From assembly GCA_002303765.1 (NCBI GenBank), contig DBCB01000080.1, positions 1 to 22,759 of the forward strand: a DNA stretch of 22,759 nt, written 5' to 3'. The stretch is from Planctomycetaceae bacterium UBA969 (GTDB lineage Bacteria > Planctomycetota > Planctomycetia > Gemmatales > Gemmataceae). A program made the translations under genes and the position numbers. The notes under the pieces are model-generated. The model searched no databases and was not told the origin of the DNA. It saw only the letters and a program-made list of their open reading frames with translations. Positions 14,991-22,735 of the stretch are shown here, in pieces (positions within the stretch are counted from its first letter, which is position 1; the number at the start of each line of letters is the position of its first letter).

Positions 14991-16835
14991 TCAGTCGTTA
15001 TCTTTTTTCAGGTCGAGGGCACGGGCGCCCATGCGTGCAATGAACTTCAACTTCTGTCTGCCGGAAAGCTCTTTGGTGTAGCGATCCTTGACAGCATCAA
15101 TCCAGCGCACAGGTCTTTGACCATAATCCGTAATAACCCGAGTCAACACCGGCCCCTTTTTATCCAAAGCAATCTGAATCGAAGCTTCGAGATCATCGCC
15201 CGGTTTTATCTCGTGGTAATCCACGCCAAACCCTTTTGCTAAAGCCTCATAATTCATGCGTGCAAGAATAGTTGCTGTAGTGCGCAAGTAAGCCTGCTTT
15301 TGCAGTTTTTGCATGTAATGGTAAGTCTGATCATCGAGCACGAAAAACTTCACGGGCAAACATTCTCGTGCCGTTGTCGAGATTTCCATCGCACTCATCA
15401 AGAAACATCCATCGCCGGTGATAGTTACCACTTGTCTGTTTGGAAAAGCTTTCTGGCCACCAATAGATGCAGGAATTGACCAACCCATCGCTTGATTATC
15501 GGTTGGATTGAAATAGTGTCTGGGCCTGCGGGTGGTAAACGCCTCTGCTGCCCAATGCTCACTTAAGGTAACATCAACATAAGTAAGGGCATCAGGTTTT
15601 GTCGACTTCCTTAATGCCAGAATGAATTGCATCGGATCAATGCCACACTTGGAATTTGGCTTAGCGTTAGCCCGGGCATCCTCGGCCTTCCATGAAGCAA
15701 TGCAAGAGGTTAGCTTTTCGCTTTTATTTCTTCGGATAGAGGATTCGTTTTCTAATAGCTTCCTTATAAAGAAGCCAGCATCGGTATGCACCGCAACGGT
15801 TGCTTTTTTAATTTTGTTCATGTTATCTGCATTGGCATCAACATGAATAAGGTAGGGCTTAGCTGGAAGAGAATAAAAAGCGGTGGAAACTTCACTGAAC
15901 TTGACGCCGATGGCAAGCACCAAATCCACAGCCATAAAGGCTTTTTCAGCAGTGGGCGTTCCCTGTGGGCCGTAGCCCCAACCTACTGCCAACGGATGAC
16001 ATTCATCGATTGCGCCCTTGCCTGAAACACTGGTTGCAACAGGGGCCTGCAGCACCTCTGCAAGGGTGGTAAGTTCATTGGAGAAATCCTGACACCCGAT
16101 TCCAGCGTATATTCCAACTCTTAAATTTGTGTTTTTAAGCAAGTTTAAAGCTTCTGCAAAACAATCTTCATTGAAAGGAATGCCTGGGCTTGATAGTGGA
16201 TGGCTGTTGAACCTTGTAGCTTCGATAAAGAGATTGTAAGGAACCAAAACCCCAACAGGGCCAGGCTCTCCTTCTTTTGATTTGATGAAAGCAGTACGGA
16301 TTGCACAAGGGATTTCATCCACCGTGCTTACTGAAATCACTTCTTTAGTGACAGCTTTAAGAAGTTGTTCCATGGGAAGTTCATGGACCTGAAAGGGTCG
16401 GTATTTTTCACCCCGGGCGACATCACCCACAATGCATACCATGGGAATGCTATCTAAAAGAGCTTCGCCCATTCCTGTAAGTGAATTGGTAAGTCCTGGC
16501 CCAGGCACCACGCTGATCACCCCGGGCTTGCCAGTTGCTCGGGCATAACCATCTGCCATGGTTGAGGCGGAAAATTCATGCGTGACAAACAAATAAGGAA
16601 GATCACGGGATTTCATAGCATCCCAAAGCTCGTTTTCCTGAGCACCGGGAATCCCAAACACGCATTCGCAACCTTCTGCAAGCAAGGTTTCTACCAAGGC
16701 TCGGGCGCCCGACATAAGCCCGACCACCTTGCCGTCATGTTTGATGCGAGCTTCAGCATTTGCAGGCAAAAGTGCTGGAACCGCCCCCATAGCAAGGCCT
16801 TGCAAGATAGTTCGCCGGGTAAAATTGGTAGCCAT
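14991..16835 (-). CDS. Tat-exported thiamine-diphosphate-dependent enzyme (acetolactate synthase-like)
   Basis: TPP-fold enzyme of 614 residues with all three domains of the acetolactate synthase/decarboxylase family. It starts with a twin-arginine signal (TRRTILQGLAMGAVPALLPA, Arg 7-8; likely cut near ANAEA), which is unusual for this normally cytoplasmic family. The Pyr domain has the activator Glu87 (VTHEFSASTMADGYARATG) and VVPGPGLTNSLTGMGEA. The central domain has VGIYAGIGCQDF and VDLVLAIGVKFSEVSTAFY. The PP domain has the diphosphate/Mg motif GDG (474-476) in ITGDGCFLMSAMEISTTA. The motif normally ends in Asn-Asn but here reads LDDQ (Asp501, Asp502). AGAGG lies about 9 bases before the ATG at 16835. 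The substrate cannot be named; biosynthetic acetolactate synthase is unlikely given export. Divergent from the zinc protease gene. Confidence 0.88.
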   Translation of the reverse strand: MATNFTRRTILQGLAMGAVPALLPANAEARIKHDGKVVGLMSGARALVETLLAEGCECVFGIPGAQENELWDAMKSRDLPYLFVTHEFSASTMADGYARATGKPGVISVVPGPGLTNSLTGMGEALLDSIPMVCIVGDVARGEKYRPFQVHELPMEQLLKAVTKEVISVSTVDEIPCAIRTAFIKSKEGEPGPVGVLVPYNLFIEATRFNSHPLSSPGIPFNEDCFAEALNLLKNTNLRVGIYAGIGCQDFSNELTTLAEVLQAPVATSVSGKGAIDECHPLAVGWGYGPQGTPTAEKAFMAVDLVLAIGVKFSEVSTAFYSLPAKPYLIHVDANADNMNKIKKATVAVHTDAGFFIRKLLENESSIRRNKSEKLTSCIASWKAEDARANAKPNSKCGIDPMQFILALRKSTKPDALTYVDVTLSEHWAAEAFTTRRPRHYFNPTDNQAMGWSIPASIGGQKAFPNRQVVTITGDGCFLMSAMEISTTARECLPVKFFVLDDQTYHYMQKLQKQAYLRTTATILARMNYEALAKGFGVDYHEIKPGDDLEASIQIALDKKGPVLTRVITDYGQRPVRWIDAVKDRYTKELSGRQKLKFIARMGARALDLKKDND

Positions 16836-16873
16836 CGAAAAAGCCCTCTTTGCAAGCGCAGTCGTAAGATAAA

Positions 16874-16896
16874 ATCAAGCTTGATGTAATAACATC
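16874..16896. promoter_or_regulatory. Overlapping palindromes upstream of the TPP-enzyme gene
   Basis: A perfect 12-base palindrome ATCAAGCTTGAT (16874-16885) runs into a second inverted repeat, GATGT-AATA-ACATC (16883-16896). Both lie 40-60 bases before the TPP-enzyme start, where an operator would be expected. No convincing promoter hexamers are seen. Confidence 0.3.
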
Positions 16897-17075
16897 GACT
16901 TAAAAGAGCGCGGGCTTCTAGAAGTTTTAAAATTTAACCTTGTTATGATTTTAACGATTATTCCGGTTGGTTAAATGGGTAAGAATGGGTGATTTTCTCT
17001 TGTGGTTGCCCTATAAACCAACTATGTTGAAAGTTCCAGTTTTTAAAATAATTGATGCTTCTTTTAAATCGAGTT

Positions 17076-17080
17076 GGAGA
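17076..17080 (+). promoter_or_regulatory. Shine-Dalgarno fixing the zinc protease start
   Basis: GGAGA lies 6 bases before the ATG at 17087. That start begins a normal signal peptide, whereas the longer frame from TTG 16967 would put 40 non-conserved residues before it. Confidence 0.65.
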
Positions 17081-17086
17081 ATTGTA

Positions 17087-19789
17087 ATGTTTTATAGATC
17101 ACTTGGTTTAGCTTCCCTTCTTGCAATTATCACAATCCCGCTTATGTATTCTGAAAATGCAAAGGGGCAGGGTGATGCGCAGGAAAAGAAGTTTGAGGAT
17201 TTTGATAAAGTCGTAAAGGGAGCAAAAGAATACGAAGGATTGTTTCGACTTCATCAAAAGGAAGAAAAGCTCTACGCAGAAATCCGCCCAGATCAGATGG
17301 AACGAAATTTCTTACTGCCCATCGCAATCGCCCGGGGTGCTGGTATGGGTGGTCATACTCTTAATTTCGACAACCAATGGGTTATAGCATTTAAAAGAGT
17401 AGGCGATAAAGTTCATTTGGTGAGAAAAAATGTTCGCTTCACTGCCAAGGCAGGATCCCCCACCGCCAAAGCTGTGGAAACCACCTACACCGATTCCACA
17501 CTGCTTGCACTGCGAATTATTTCCATCAACCCAGGCAGGCAGAGTGTTCTCATCAACCTCAACGATATCTTTATGTCGGATTTTGCCCAACTTGGAATGG
17601 GAATGTTTGATCCCACCCGAAGCACTTGGAGCAAGGTCAAGGCTTTCCCCAAGAACATCGAGATTGAAGTTTCCGCAACTTACACGGGCGGTCGTAACCG
17701 CGGATTTCATGGAGGAAGTGGCGATAACGTAATCGACTCGCGTGGTGAAAACGTTGTCATCCATTATGGCATCTGTGCGCTTTCAGAAATTGGCTATCAG
17801 CCCCGAATTGCAGATGACCGTGTGGGCCATTTCATTAGTGCGATCAAGGATTTCAGCTCGGAAAACACGGATACCACATTCATTCGATATGTAAATCGTT
17901 GGAGATTAGAACGAGCCGAGCCTGCAGACCCAAAGAACCCTGGTAAGCTTTCTCCGCCACGCAAGAAGATCATATTCTGGATTGAAAAGTCAGTTCCCGA
18001 TGAATATCGTGCTGCGGTGAGGGAAGGGATTCTGGAGTGGAACAAGGCTTTTGAAAAAATCGGATTCCGCGATGCGATTGAAGTACGCCAACAGGAGAAC
18101 GAAGATTTCGATCCCGAAGATATCAATTACAATACTTTCAGGTGGATAGCGACCGATCAGGGATTTGCGATGGGGCCATCACGGGCCAATCCTTTGACAG
18201 GTGAAATTTTAGATGCAGACATCATCTTTGATGCCAGCATGGTTCGATTCTGGAGGCAGGAAGCAAAAGTGTATTCAGGAAATAACGAACCTGCGAGCTC
18301 TATCATGGAAGCACGCAAAGGTTTGAACTTCCTGCAGACGCCCACCCTACCAGGCTTTTTCCGCGATGGCCTTAACTGGAATAATGCAAACACCACAGAT
18401 GACCATCGCAAAAGTGCAATTGAACTTGCAGGCCAGCATGGCCTATGCCAATGCAGTTCGCATATGAAACACGAATTAAGCCTTGCAGCACTGGCTTCGA
18501 TGGATCGCAGTTTGCTAAAACCTGGGGAAAAAATTCCTGAAGAGCTTCTAACCCAAGCCATTAAAGAAGTGACCATGCATGAAGTAGGCCACACGCTTGG
18601 CCTAAGGCACAATTTTAAAGCCAGCACCTTTTTAAAGAACGATCAGCTTCATGATACTACCATTACCCGAAAGCAAGGATTGGTAGGATCGGTTATGGAT
18701 TACGCGCCAACAAACATTGCGCCCAAGGGCAAAAAGCAAGGTGACTACTACACCAACACCCTAGGCGTCTATGATTACTGGGCCATTGAATATGCTTACA
18801 AACCCCTTTCAGGTGGCACCGATGGGGAAGTCGAAAAGCTTCGTGAAATTGCCAAGCTTGCTCCAAATGCGGGCAAAGATTACGCAACTGATGAAGATAT
18901 GATGGCAAGTTCCGATCCACTGGTAAATGTTTGGGATCTGGGTGCAGATCCTCTTTTATTCGCTAAAGAGCGAGTTCAGATTGCCAAGGAACTCGTACAA
19001 GGCCTTGCAGAAAAAACCATCGAACCGGGTGAAGGCTATCAACGCGTTCGCACTGCTTTCTCTGTAATATTAAACCAGTATGGCAACGCAGGTGCGCTGG
19101 CTTCTAACTTTGTTGGGGGCGAATACATGCATCGAGATCATCGGGGCGACCCAGGTGCCCGTGATCCTTTTATTCCAGTGAGTGGTGCTAAGCAACGCGA
19201 TGCACTGAAGTTCGTTCAGGAAAACATACTTTCAGACACAGCATTTTCGTTCCCACCCGAGTTGCTGCGCAAACTGGCAGCAGACCGCTGGATGCATTGG
19301 GGCAACGACCGTGTAATGTCAAGCGTGGATTTCCCCTTGTACCAAAAAGTGCTTTCGATCCAAAGTGTTGCAATCAATCAGTTCCTGAATAATGCAACGC
19401 TTTCAAGGATTCAAAATAACATTCCAAAAGCTGCAGCAAACGACAAACCCCTTGCCATGAGTGAAGTATTCCGCTCGTTGACCGATGGCATTTGGATAGA
19501 TGTTGCCAACGCTCCTAAGCAAGCTAAAAAGGATGTCAATCTTTCAATCATCCGAAGGAATTTGCAGAGGAAGTATGTGCAATCGCTTTCTGATCTGGTG
19601 CTGAATGCAGGCGGGATTTCAGATGGCAAAAGCCTTGCGAGAATGCATTTGAAGGAAATCCAAAAGAACATTGTCGTTGTTCTTGCAGACAAAACCTTGA
19701 TTATTGAAGATGCAAGCAGGGCGCATTTGGATGAATGTCAGGAACGAATCCAAAAAGTGCTTACCGCATCGATACAATCGCGCGAGTAA
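17087..19789 (+). CDS. Exported zinc-dependent metalloprotease (DUF5117/DUF5118 type, metzincin-like)
   Basis: Large secreted or periplasmic zinc protease of 900 residues. A signal peptide (MFYRSLGLASLLAIITIPLM) is followed by the DUF5118/DUF5117-like region (about 40-300: ERNFLLPIAIARGAGMGG, VRFTAKAGS) and the catalytic domain. The zinc site is HEVGHTLGLRH (His498, Glu499, His502, His508), the extended HExxHxxGxxH of metzincins, with SVMDY (Met537) as the Met-turn about 30 residues later. The chain before the site has FWIEKSVPDEYRAAVREGI, where family members also start the protease domain. The C-terminal third is helical (PELLRKLAADRWMHWG). Family members are common in Bacteroidota and Planctomycetota; natural substrates are unknown. 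The start is set by GGAGA and the signal peptide. A strong hairpin terminator follows the stop. Confidence 0.93.
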   Translation: MFYRSLGLASLLAIITIPLMYSENAKGQGDAQEKKFEDFDKVVKGAKEYEGLFRLHQKEEKLYAEIRPDQMERNFLLPIAIARGAGMGGHTLNFDNQWVIAFKRVGDKVHLVRKNVRFTAKAGSPTAKAVETTYTDSTLLALRIISINPGRQSVLINLNDIFMSDFAQLGMGMFDPTRSTWSKVKAFPKNIEIEVSATYTGGRNRGFHGGSGDNVIDSRGENVVIHYGICALSEIGYQPRIADDRVGHFISAIKDFSSENTDTTFIRYVNRWRLERAEPADPKNPGKLSPPRKKIIFWIEKSVPDEYRAAVREGILEWNKAFEKIGFRDAIEVRQQENEDFDPEDINYNTFRWIATDQGFAMGPSRANPLTGEILDADIIFDASMVRFWRQEAKVYSGNNEPASSIMEARKGLNFLQTPTLPGFFRDGLNWNNANTTDDHRKSAIELAGQHGLCQCSSHMKHELSLAALASMDRSLLKPGEKIPEELLTQAIKEVTMHEVGHTLGLRHNFKASTFLKNDQLHDTTITRKQGLVGSVMDYAPTNIAPKGKKQGDYYTNTLGVYDYWAIEYAYKPLSGGTDGEVEKLREIAKLAPNAGKDYATDEDMMASSDPLVNVWDLGADPLLFAKERVQIAKELVQGLAEKTIEPGEGYQRVRTAFSVILNQYGNAGALASNFVGGEYMHRDHRGDPGARDPFIPVSGAKQRDALKFVQENILSDTAFSFPPELLRKLAADRWMHWGNDRVMSSVDFPLYQKVLSIQSVAINQFLNNATLSRIQNNIPKAAANDKPLAMSEVFRSLTDGIWIDVANAPKQAKKDVNLSIIRRNLQRKYVQSLSDLVLNAGGISDGKSLARMHLKEIQKNIVVVLADKTLIIEDASRAHLDECQERIQKVLTASIQSRE

Positions 19790-19808
19790 CTTTTGTGCAG
19801 ATTAAACC

Positions 19809-19845
19809 AAACGCCCGCAGCTTTTCTATAAGCCTGCGGGCGTTT
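19809..19845 (+). terminator. Rho-independent-type terminator of the zinc protease gene
   Basis: Perfect 12-base arms (19809-19820 and 19834-19845), GC-rich core CGCCCGCAG/CTGCGGGCG, 13-base loop, 20 bases after the stop codon. Only three T follow within the stem and then CGCATTAA, so the T-tract is poor, but the hairpin is strong. The symmetric AAA/TTT edges would let it act on both strands. Confidence 0.7.
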
Positions 19846-19973
19846 CGCATTAATAAATTACTTAGTAATCGCTACGAGGGTATGTACAGTGCCTTTATCA
19901 ACCGGTACGATGCATCAGGATCAGAATTACTGATAATCAACAGAAACACTCCTTACTGGGGAAGAAACAAAGC

Positions 19974-20222
19974 ATGTCTCCAACTGTGTTTCGAAAAGGA
20001 CCTTGGCGCTTTTATTTTTTTTCGCGAGAGGAACCAAGAATTCATGTTCATGTCGGGCACCCAGATGGCGAAGCAAAATTCTGGCTTGTGCCCTCAATAG
20101 AACTGGCAGTGAACTTTGGCATTACAAACCAACAAATTTCAGAAGCAAAAAAAATAATCGAGGAACATTATGACGACATACTCAAATCATGGCATCGACA
20201 CTTCGGCACCGGAAATTCTTAA
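19974..20222 (+). CDS. DUF4160 domain protein
   Basis: Small cytoplasmic protein of 82 residues spanning the whole DUF4160 domain: MSPTVFRKGPWRFYFFSREE, then the conserved RIHVHVGHPDGEAKFWL (about 22-38), VNFGITNQQISEAKKIIEEH and the end region LKSWHRHFG. The His-rich HVHV strand followed by GEAKFWL is the family hallmark. It overlaps the following DUF2442 gene by 53 bases, so the two are translated together. This pair recurs in bacteria and has the size and layout of a toxin-antitoxin module, but I know of no assigned activity, so that reading is inference. A purine-rich GGGGAAG lies 12 bases before the ATG. Confidence 0.9.
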   Translation: MSPTVFRKGPWRFYFFSREEPRIHVHVGHPDGEAKFWLVPSIELAVNFGITNQQISEAKKIIEEHYDDILKSWHRHFGTGNS

Positions 20223-20442
20223 CATTTCAATCAATGGTTTCTGGCTGTTAATTGCAACAGAAGAATTATTTGTTCCTTTTCAGAAATTCCCATGGTTTTT
20301 AAATGCTACAGTTAAACAAATTTGCAATTTACAATGGCCGACACAAGACCATTTGTACTGGCCGGATTTAGATATCGATCTTTCTTTAGAATCGATCCGA
20401 AACCCAGATGCCTTTCCATTGGTTTCTAACCCAAAAAAATAG
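20170..20442 (+). CDS. DUF2442 domain protein
   Basis: Small protein of 90 residues. The DUF2442 core is seen from about residue 15: ILNISINGFWLLIATEELFV, then PFQKFPWFLNAT, and the closing strand/helix HLYWPDLDIDLSLESI, which matches the W-P-D-hD-hS-hE-h pattern of the family. The N-terminal 14 residues look non-conserved. The ATG at 20170 lies inside the DUF4160 gene in another frame and has GAGG 7 bases upstream, consistent with translational coupling. In pairs of this kind DUF2442 is the second gene; a partner or antitoxin-like role is a guess from layout. It runs toward the truncated hemoglobin gene and the two share a hairpin. Confidence 0.88.
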   Translation: MTTYSNHGIDTSAPEILNISINGFWLLIATEELFVPFQKFPWFLNATVKQICNLQWPTQDHLYWPDLDIDLSLESIRNPDAFPLVSNPKK

Positions 20443-20472
20443 CACTAGCTTGATTGTTTTTCCTTTAGTGCT
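20433..20472 (-). terminator. Hairpin plus T-run ending the truncated hemoglobin transcript
   Basis: On the minus strand, AGCACTA (20466-20472) pairs with TAGTGCT (20441-20447) across an 18-base loop and is followed by A and seven T (20433-20440). The pairing also sits at the end of the plus-strand DUF2442 gene. The stem is short and the loop long, but the T-run is good. Confidence 0.55.
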
Positions 20473-20870
20473 TAATCCTTGCCAAATACAATATCGGCAT
20501 AGGTGCTGTTCACTATCGCTTTCAGTTCATCTTGCTCTTGCGCGGGAACCCTAAACTTATCCAAGGTCTGCTGAAAATCATCCATAAATGCAGCCCATTC
20601 CTTGGGGGTGATGTTTAGATGGCGGTGAGAATCCATCATCGAACGGCCCGAGTATTTTTGCGGCCCACCCGTTACCATACAAACCTGCTCCGTCACCAAA
20701 TACTTAAAGCCAGCAGGGGGAACCCGATGATGTGCTTCCTGTACCGCAGCATTAGCATTCAACCGAGCATCATGCATGATGCGATCGATGAAATCATCCA
20801 CCACCGTTGCGATTGCGAAAACACCTCCGAGCCTTTCGTAAAGACTTGGGTTTTGAATTTGAGTTGACAT
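20472..20870 (-). CDS. Group 1 truncated hemoglobin
   Basis: Heme protein of 132 residues with the 2-on-2 globin fold, binding O2/NO; likely roles are NO detoxification or oxygen handling in the cytoplasm. Landmarks are SLYERLGG (9-16) at the A/B helix start, FIDRIMHDARLN, the GGPQKYSGRSM loop (68-78) and DSHRHLNIT (80-88), with His82 the predicted proximal heme ligand. The B10 position, Tyr in well-studied group 1 members, appears to be Ile28 here, so the distal hydrogen-bond network may differ; this rests on my eye alignment. The ATG at 20870 has only a weak GAG upstream. The 277 bases upstream contain no gene I can support. A 24-base stretch of its 5' end recurs at the right edge of the window. 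Confidence 0.92.
   Translation of the reverse strand: MSTQIQNPSLYERLGGVFAIATVVDDFIDRIMHDARLNANAAVQEAHHRVPPAGFKYLVTEQVCMVTGGPQKYSGRSMMDSHRHLNITPKEWAAFMDDFQQTLDKFRVPAQEQDELKAIVNSTYADIVFGKD
20834..20857. repeat. 24-base direct repeat, copy inside the hemoglobin gene
   Basis: These bases, within codons 5-13 of the hemoglobin gene (minus strand, coding for QNPSLYE and flanking bases), are identical to 22736-22759 in the same orientation. Flanking bases differ on the left side. The right extent cannot be compared because the window ends. Confidence 0.9.
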
Positions 20871-21147
20871 GTTTTTTACTCTTTTACTTTTTGGTGGGAT
20901 ACTTCGTTAGTCAAGATTGTGCGTTCTTAGATAAATGCAAGCAAGTAAAAAAAGATATTAAGCCCTCTTTGATAAACTTCCTTCAATCAAGGATGCTAAT
21001 AGGTTTATGAGTGTGATTTGATTACAAAGCACAGAAGAGAAAATTAAGAAGGGTTTAAAAAAATAATTCTTTCAAATGACCAAAAATCGTCTAAAAGAAT
21101 TACATGAGAACTTATGTAGAAGATTCTGTAGTCAGGAATATCCATGT

Positions 21148-21606
21148 TTAATTGATTTCTAGGATACCTAAATCAGGCTGATTTTTTGATACTTTTACTT
21201 TTAAGGGGCTAGTAGCGAGATTTTGATATTTGGATGGAAATAGTGCCGGTTTTTCTTTTCGAAATTGTCTTTCAGTTGCAGCATCTTCCCGACTGGAATC
21301 AGACTCATTGCTCGGGACAACAAGTGTGATAGTATAATCGCCTTCGGGGGCACCATCCGCAGTTTTAAAAGTAGTTGCTACAAATTTTCCATCATTATCC
21401 GTTGTTGCTTGGGATTTAATTTTCTGATTAACATCTGTGGAATGAAAAATCAGGATAACTCCGGCCAGAGGTTTGCCTAGTTGAATGATTTTACCAGATG
21501 CAGGAAAAACTGGCACGGTAGATTTGAACGATGATTCTTCCCCACATCCTAAAATCATCGTGCAAAAAAACAGATGAAGAAAATGGGGTTTAGTACTAAT
21601 CCACAT
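21148..21606 (-). CDS. Small lipoprotein with carboxypeptidase regulatory-like beta-sandwich
   Basis: Membrane-anchored periplasmic protein of 152 residues. The signal peptide ends in a lipobox, ILGC (Cys21), after the hydrophobic FLHLFFCTMILG. The mature part is one transthyretin/CNA-B-like beta-sandwich: SGKIIQLGKPLAGVILIFHS (about 37-56), TTDNDGKFVATTF, then GAPEGDYTITLVVP, and a last strand SPLKVKVSKNQPDLGILEIN. Such lipoproteins regularly follow DUF1559 genes in planctomycetes; their job is unknown. Its ATG lies 11 bases inside the end of the DUF1559 gene, so it is translationally coupled to it. The only other nearby Met (17) would lose the signal peptide. Confidence 0.85.
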   Translation of the reverse strand: MWISTKPHFLHLFFCTMILGCGEESSFKSTVPVFPASGKIIQLGKPLAGVILIFHSTDVNQKIKSQATTDNDGKFVATTFKTADGAPEGDYTITLVVPSNESDSSREDAATERQFRKEKPALFPSKYQNLATSPLKVKVSKNQPDLGILEIN

Positions 21607-22579
21607 TTGCTATTTCCCCATTGCTTTTAGTTGTAACTGCGGCAACTACACCAACACTAATTGTTTCCTTGAAAAACCGTGTTGATCCATCGCCAAAAAC
21701 CACATTGGCACCACCGTTGTGGAAAGAATAAATTTCGTTATTATTACTACAGTTAGAGGCACAAGGCCCGCCAGAAGTAAGGCCGTCTGTGGAGTAACCA
21801 TGCAGGGTAAAGGTTCCGCCTTCATCAGTCCAAACTGCGCCAGAAATTGCGGTGCCCGCTGTAAGTTTTCCTTTGGCGTATGCATTTGGCCTACCAGCGT
21901 CCTCAACAATTAATATTGTGTTTGAAGTGCCATCAGTTATAGCAGCCATTGTAGTTTGGAAGCTAAAATCTAGAATGCCTCGCCTTGAAGAATCATCGAG
22001 GGTATAAGGTATAAGCCCCAAAGAATAAGCATTAGGGACACTAGCGAGTTCCACGCCATTCATAACATTGTAATCCGAGGTGTAAGCATTTGTGTAAGCA
22101 TAGGCGGGGCCATTACCAGAGATGGGTTGGGTTCCCGGGGTGGATGGGCAGTTTAAAATTTTCATCTTAGTCTGGTAGATGCTGGTCATGTCAGGGTGGT
22201 CCCAATTTCTGCGGTTGGCTCCGGTTGAAGTTGGGAATGGCGAATGTATTGCCTCATATTTTTTATATAGCGCTTCCTGCTCGATATAAGGCAGAATCAA
22301 TACAAAAAGGGAGCGATTTGAATTACCATAGATAGCCCTGCCTTGCGCATTGGAAACCCGACATAAGGGAAATCGATTGAAAGTGTTTTCGGAATTTAAA
22401 ACGCCAAGACCAATATTTCGAAGGTTATTAGCACATTGCATTCTAGCAGCAGCTTCACGGACTTTTTGAACAGCGGGCAAAAGCAAGCCAATTAATATTG
22501 CAATTATTGCAATCACTACCAAAAGTTCAATCAAGGTGAATCCCTTATGTTGTTTGCGGTAGAACATAAAATGGCCCAT
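21596..22579 (-). CDS. DUF1559 protein with type IV prepilin-like N-terminus
   Basis: Member of the family that is amplified to dozens or hundreds of copies in planctomycetes; a pilin/pseudopilin-like or surface role is presumed. The N-terminus KGFTLIELLVVIAIIAILIG is a class III signal: cleavage after Gly13, Phe14 as the methylated residue, Glu18 as the conserved +5 Glu, then LLLPAVQKVREAAARMQCANN. The rest is the DUF1559 domain, with ILPYIEQEALY and the C-terminal FHNGGANVVFGDGSTRF (the H-GGAN-h-h-F-DGS hallmark). Length 327 is typical. Two starts are possible, ATG 22579 and ATG 22567 (MFYRKQ); neither has a Shine-Dalgarno, and both leave a short basic leader. It overlaps the downstream lipoprotein gene by 11 bases. 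Confidence 0.95.
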   Translation of the reverse strand: MGHFMFYRKQHKGFTLIELLVVIAIIAILIGLLLPAVQKVREAAARMQCANNLRNIGLGVLNSENTFNRFPLCRVSNAQGRAIYGNSNRSLFVLILPYIEQEALYKKYEAIHSPFPTSTGANRRNWDHPDMTSIYQTKMKILNCPSTPGTQPISGNGPAYAYTNAYTSDYNVMNGVELASVPNAYSLGLIPYTLDDSSRRGILDFSFQTTMAAITDGTSNTILIVEDAGRPNAYAKGKLTAGTAISGAVWTDEGGTFTLHGYSTDGLTSGGPCASNCSNNNEIYSFHNGGANVVFGDGSTRFFKETISVGVVAAVTTKSNGEIANVD

Positions 22580-22735
22580 TATTATTTATTAATTGAATTA
22601 TTAGCAACTTATTCAGTTTAGTGAACCTAATTTTCTTACTAATGAAGTTATGATGAAAAAAGTGTTAATGTTAAAAGAAGTACAAATGTAAAAAAATCAC
22701 TTTCATGAATGGAGGCAATCCTAGAACTTATCAAA

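Noticed and set aside
16967..17086. Longer zinc protease starting at TTG 16967
   Set aside because: It would place 40 residues before a complete signal peptide; the ATG at 17087 has a Shine-Dalgarno at the right distance.
19735..20100. A 121-codon plus-strand frame across the zinc protease end and DUF4160 start
   Set aside because: It crosses a strong terminator hairpin, is out of frame with both neighbouring genes and has no family features.
22580..22735. A promoter for the DUF1559 gene in the AT-rich leader
   Set aside because: Several weak -35/-10-like pairs are present in the AT-rich sequence, none clearly better than chance.
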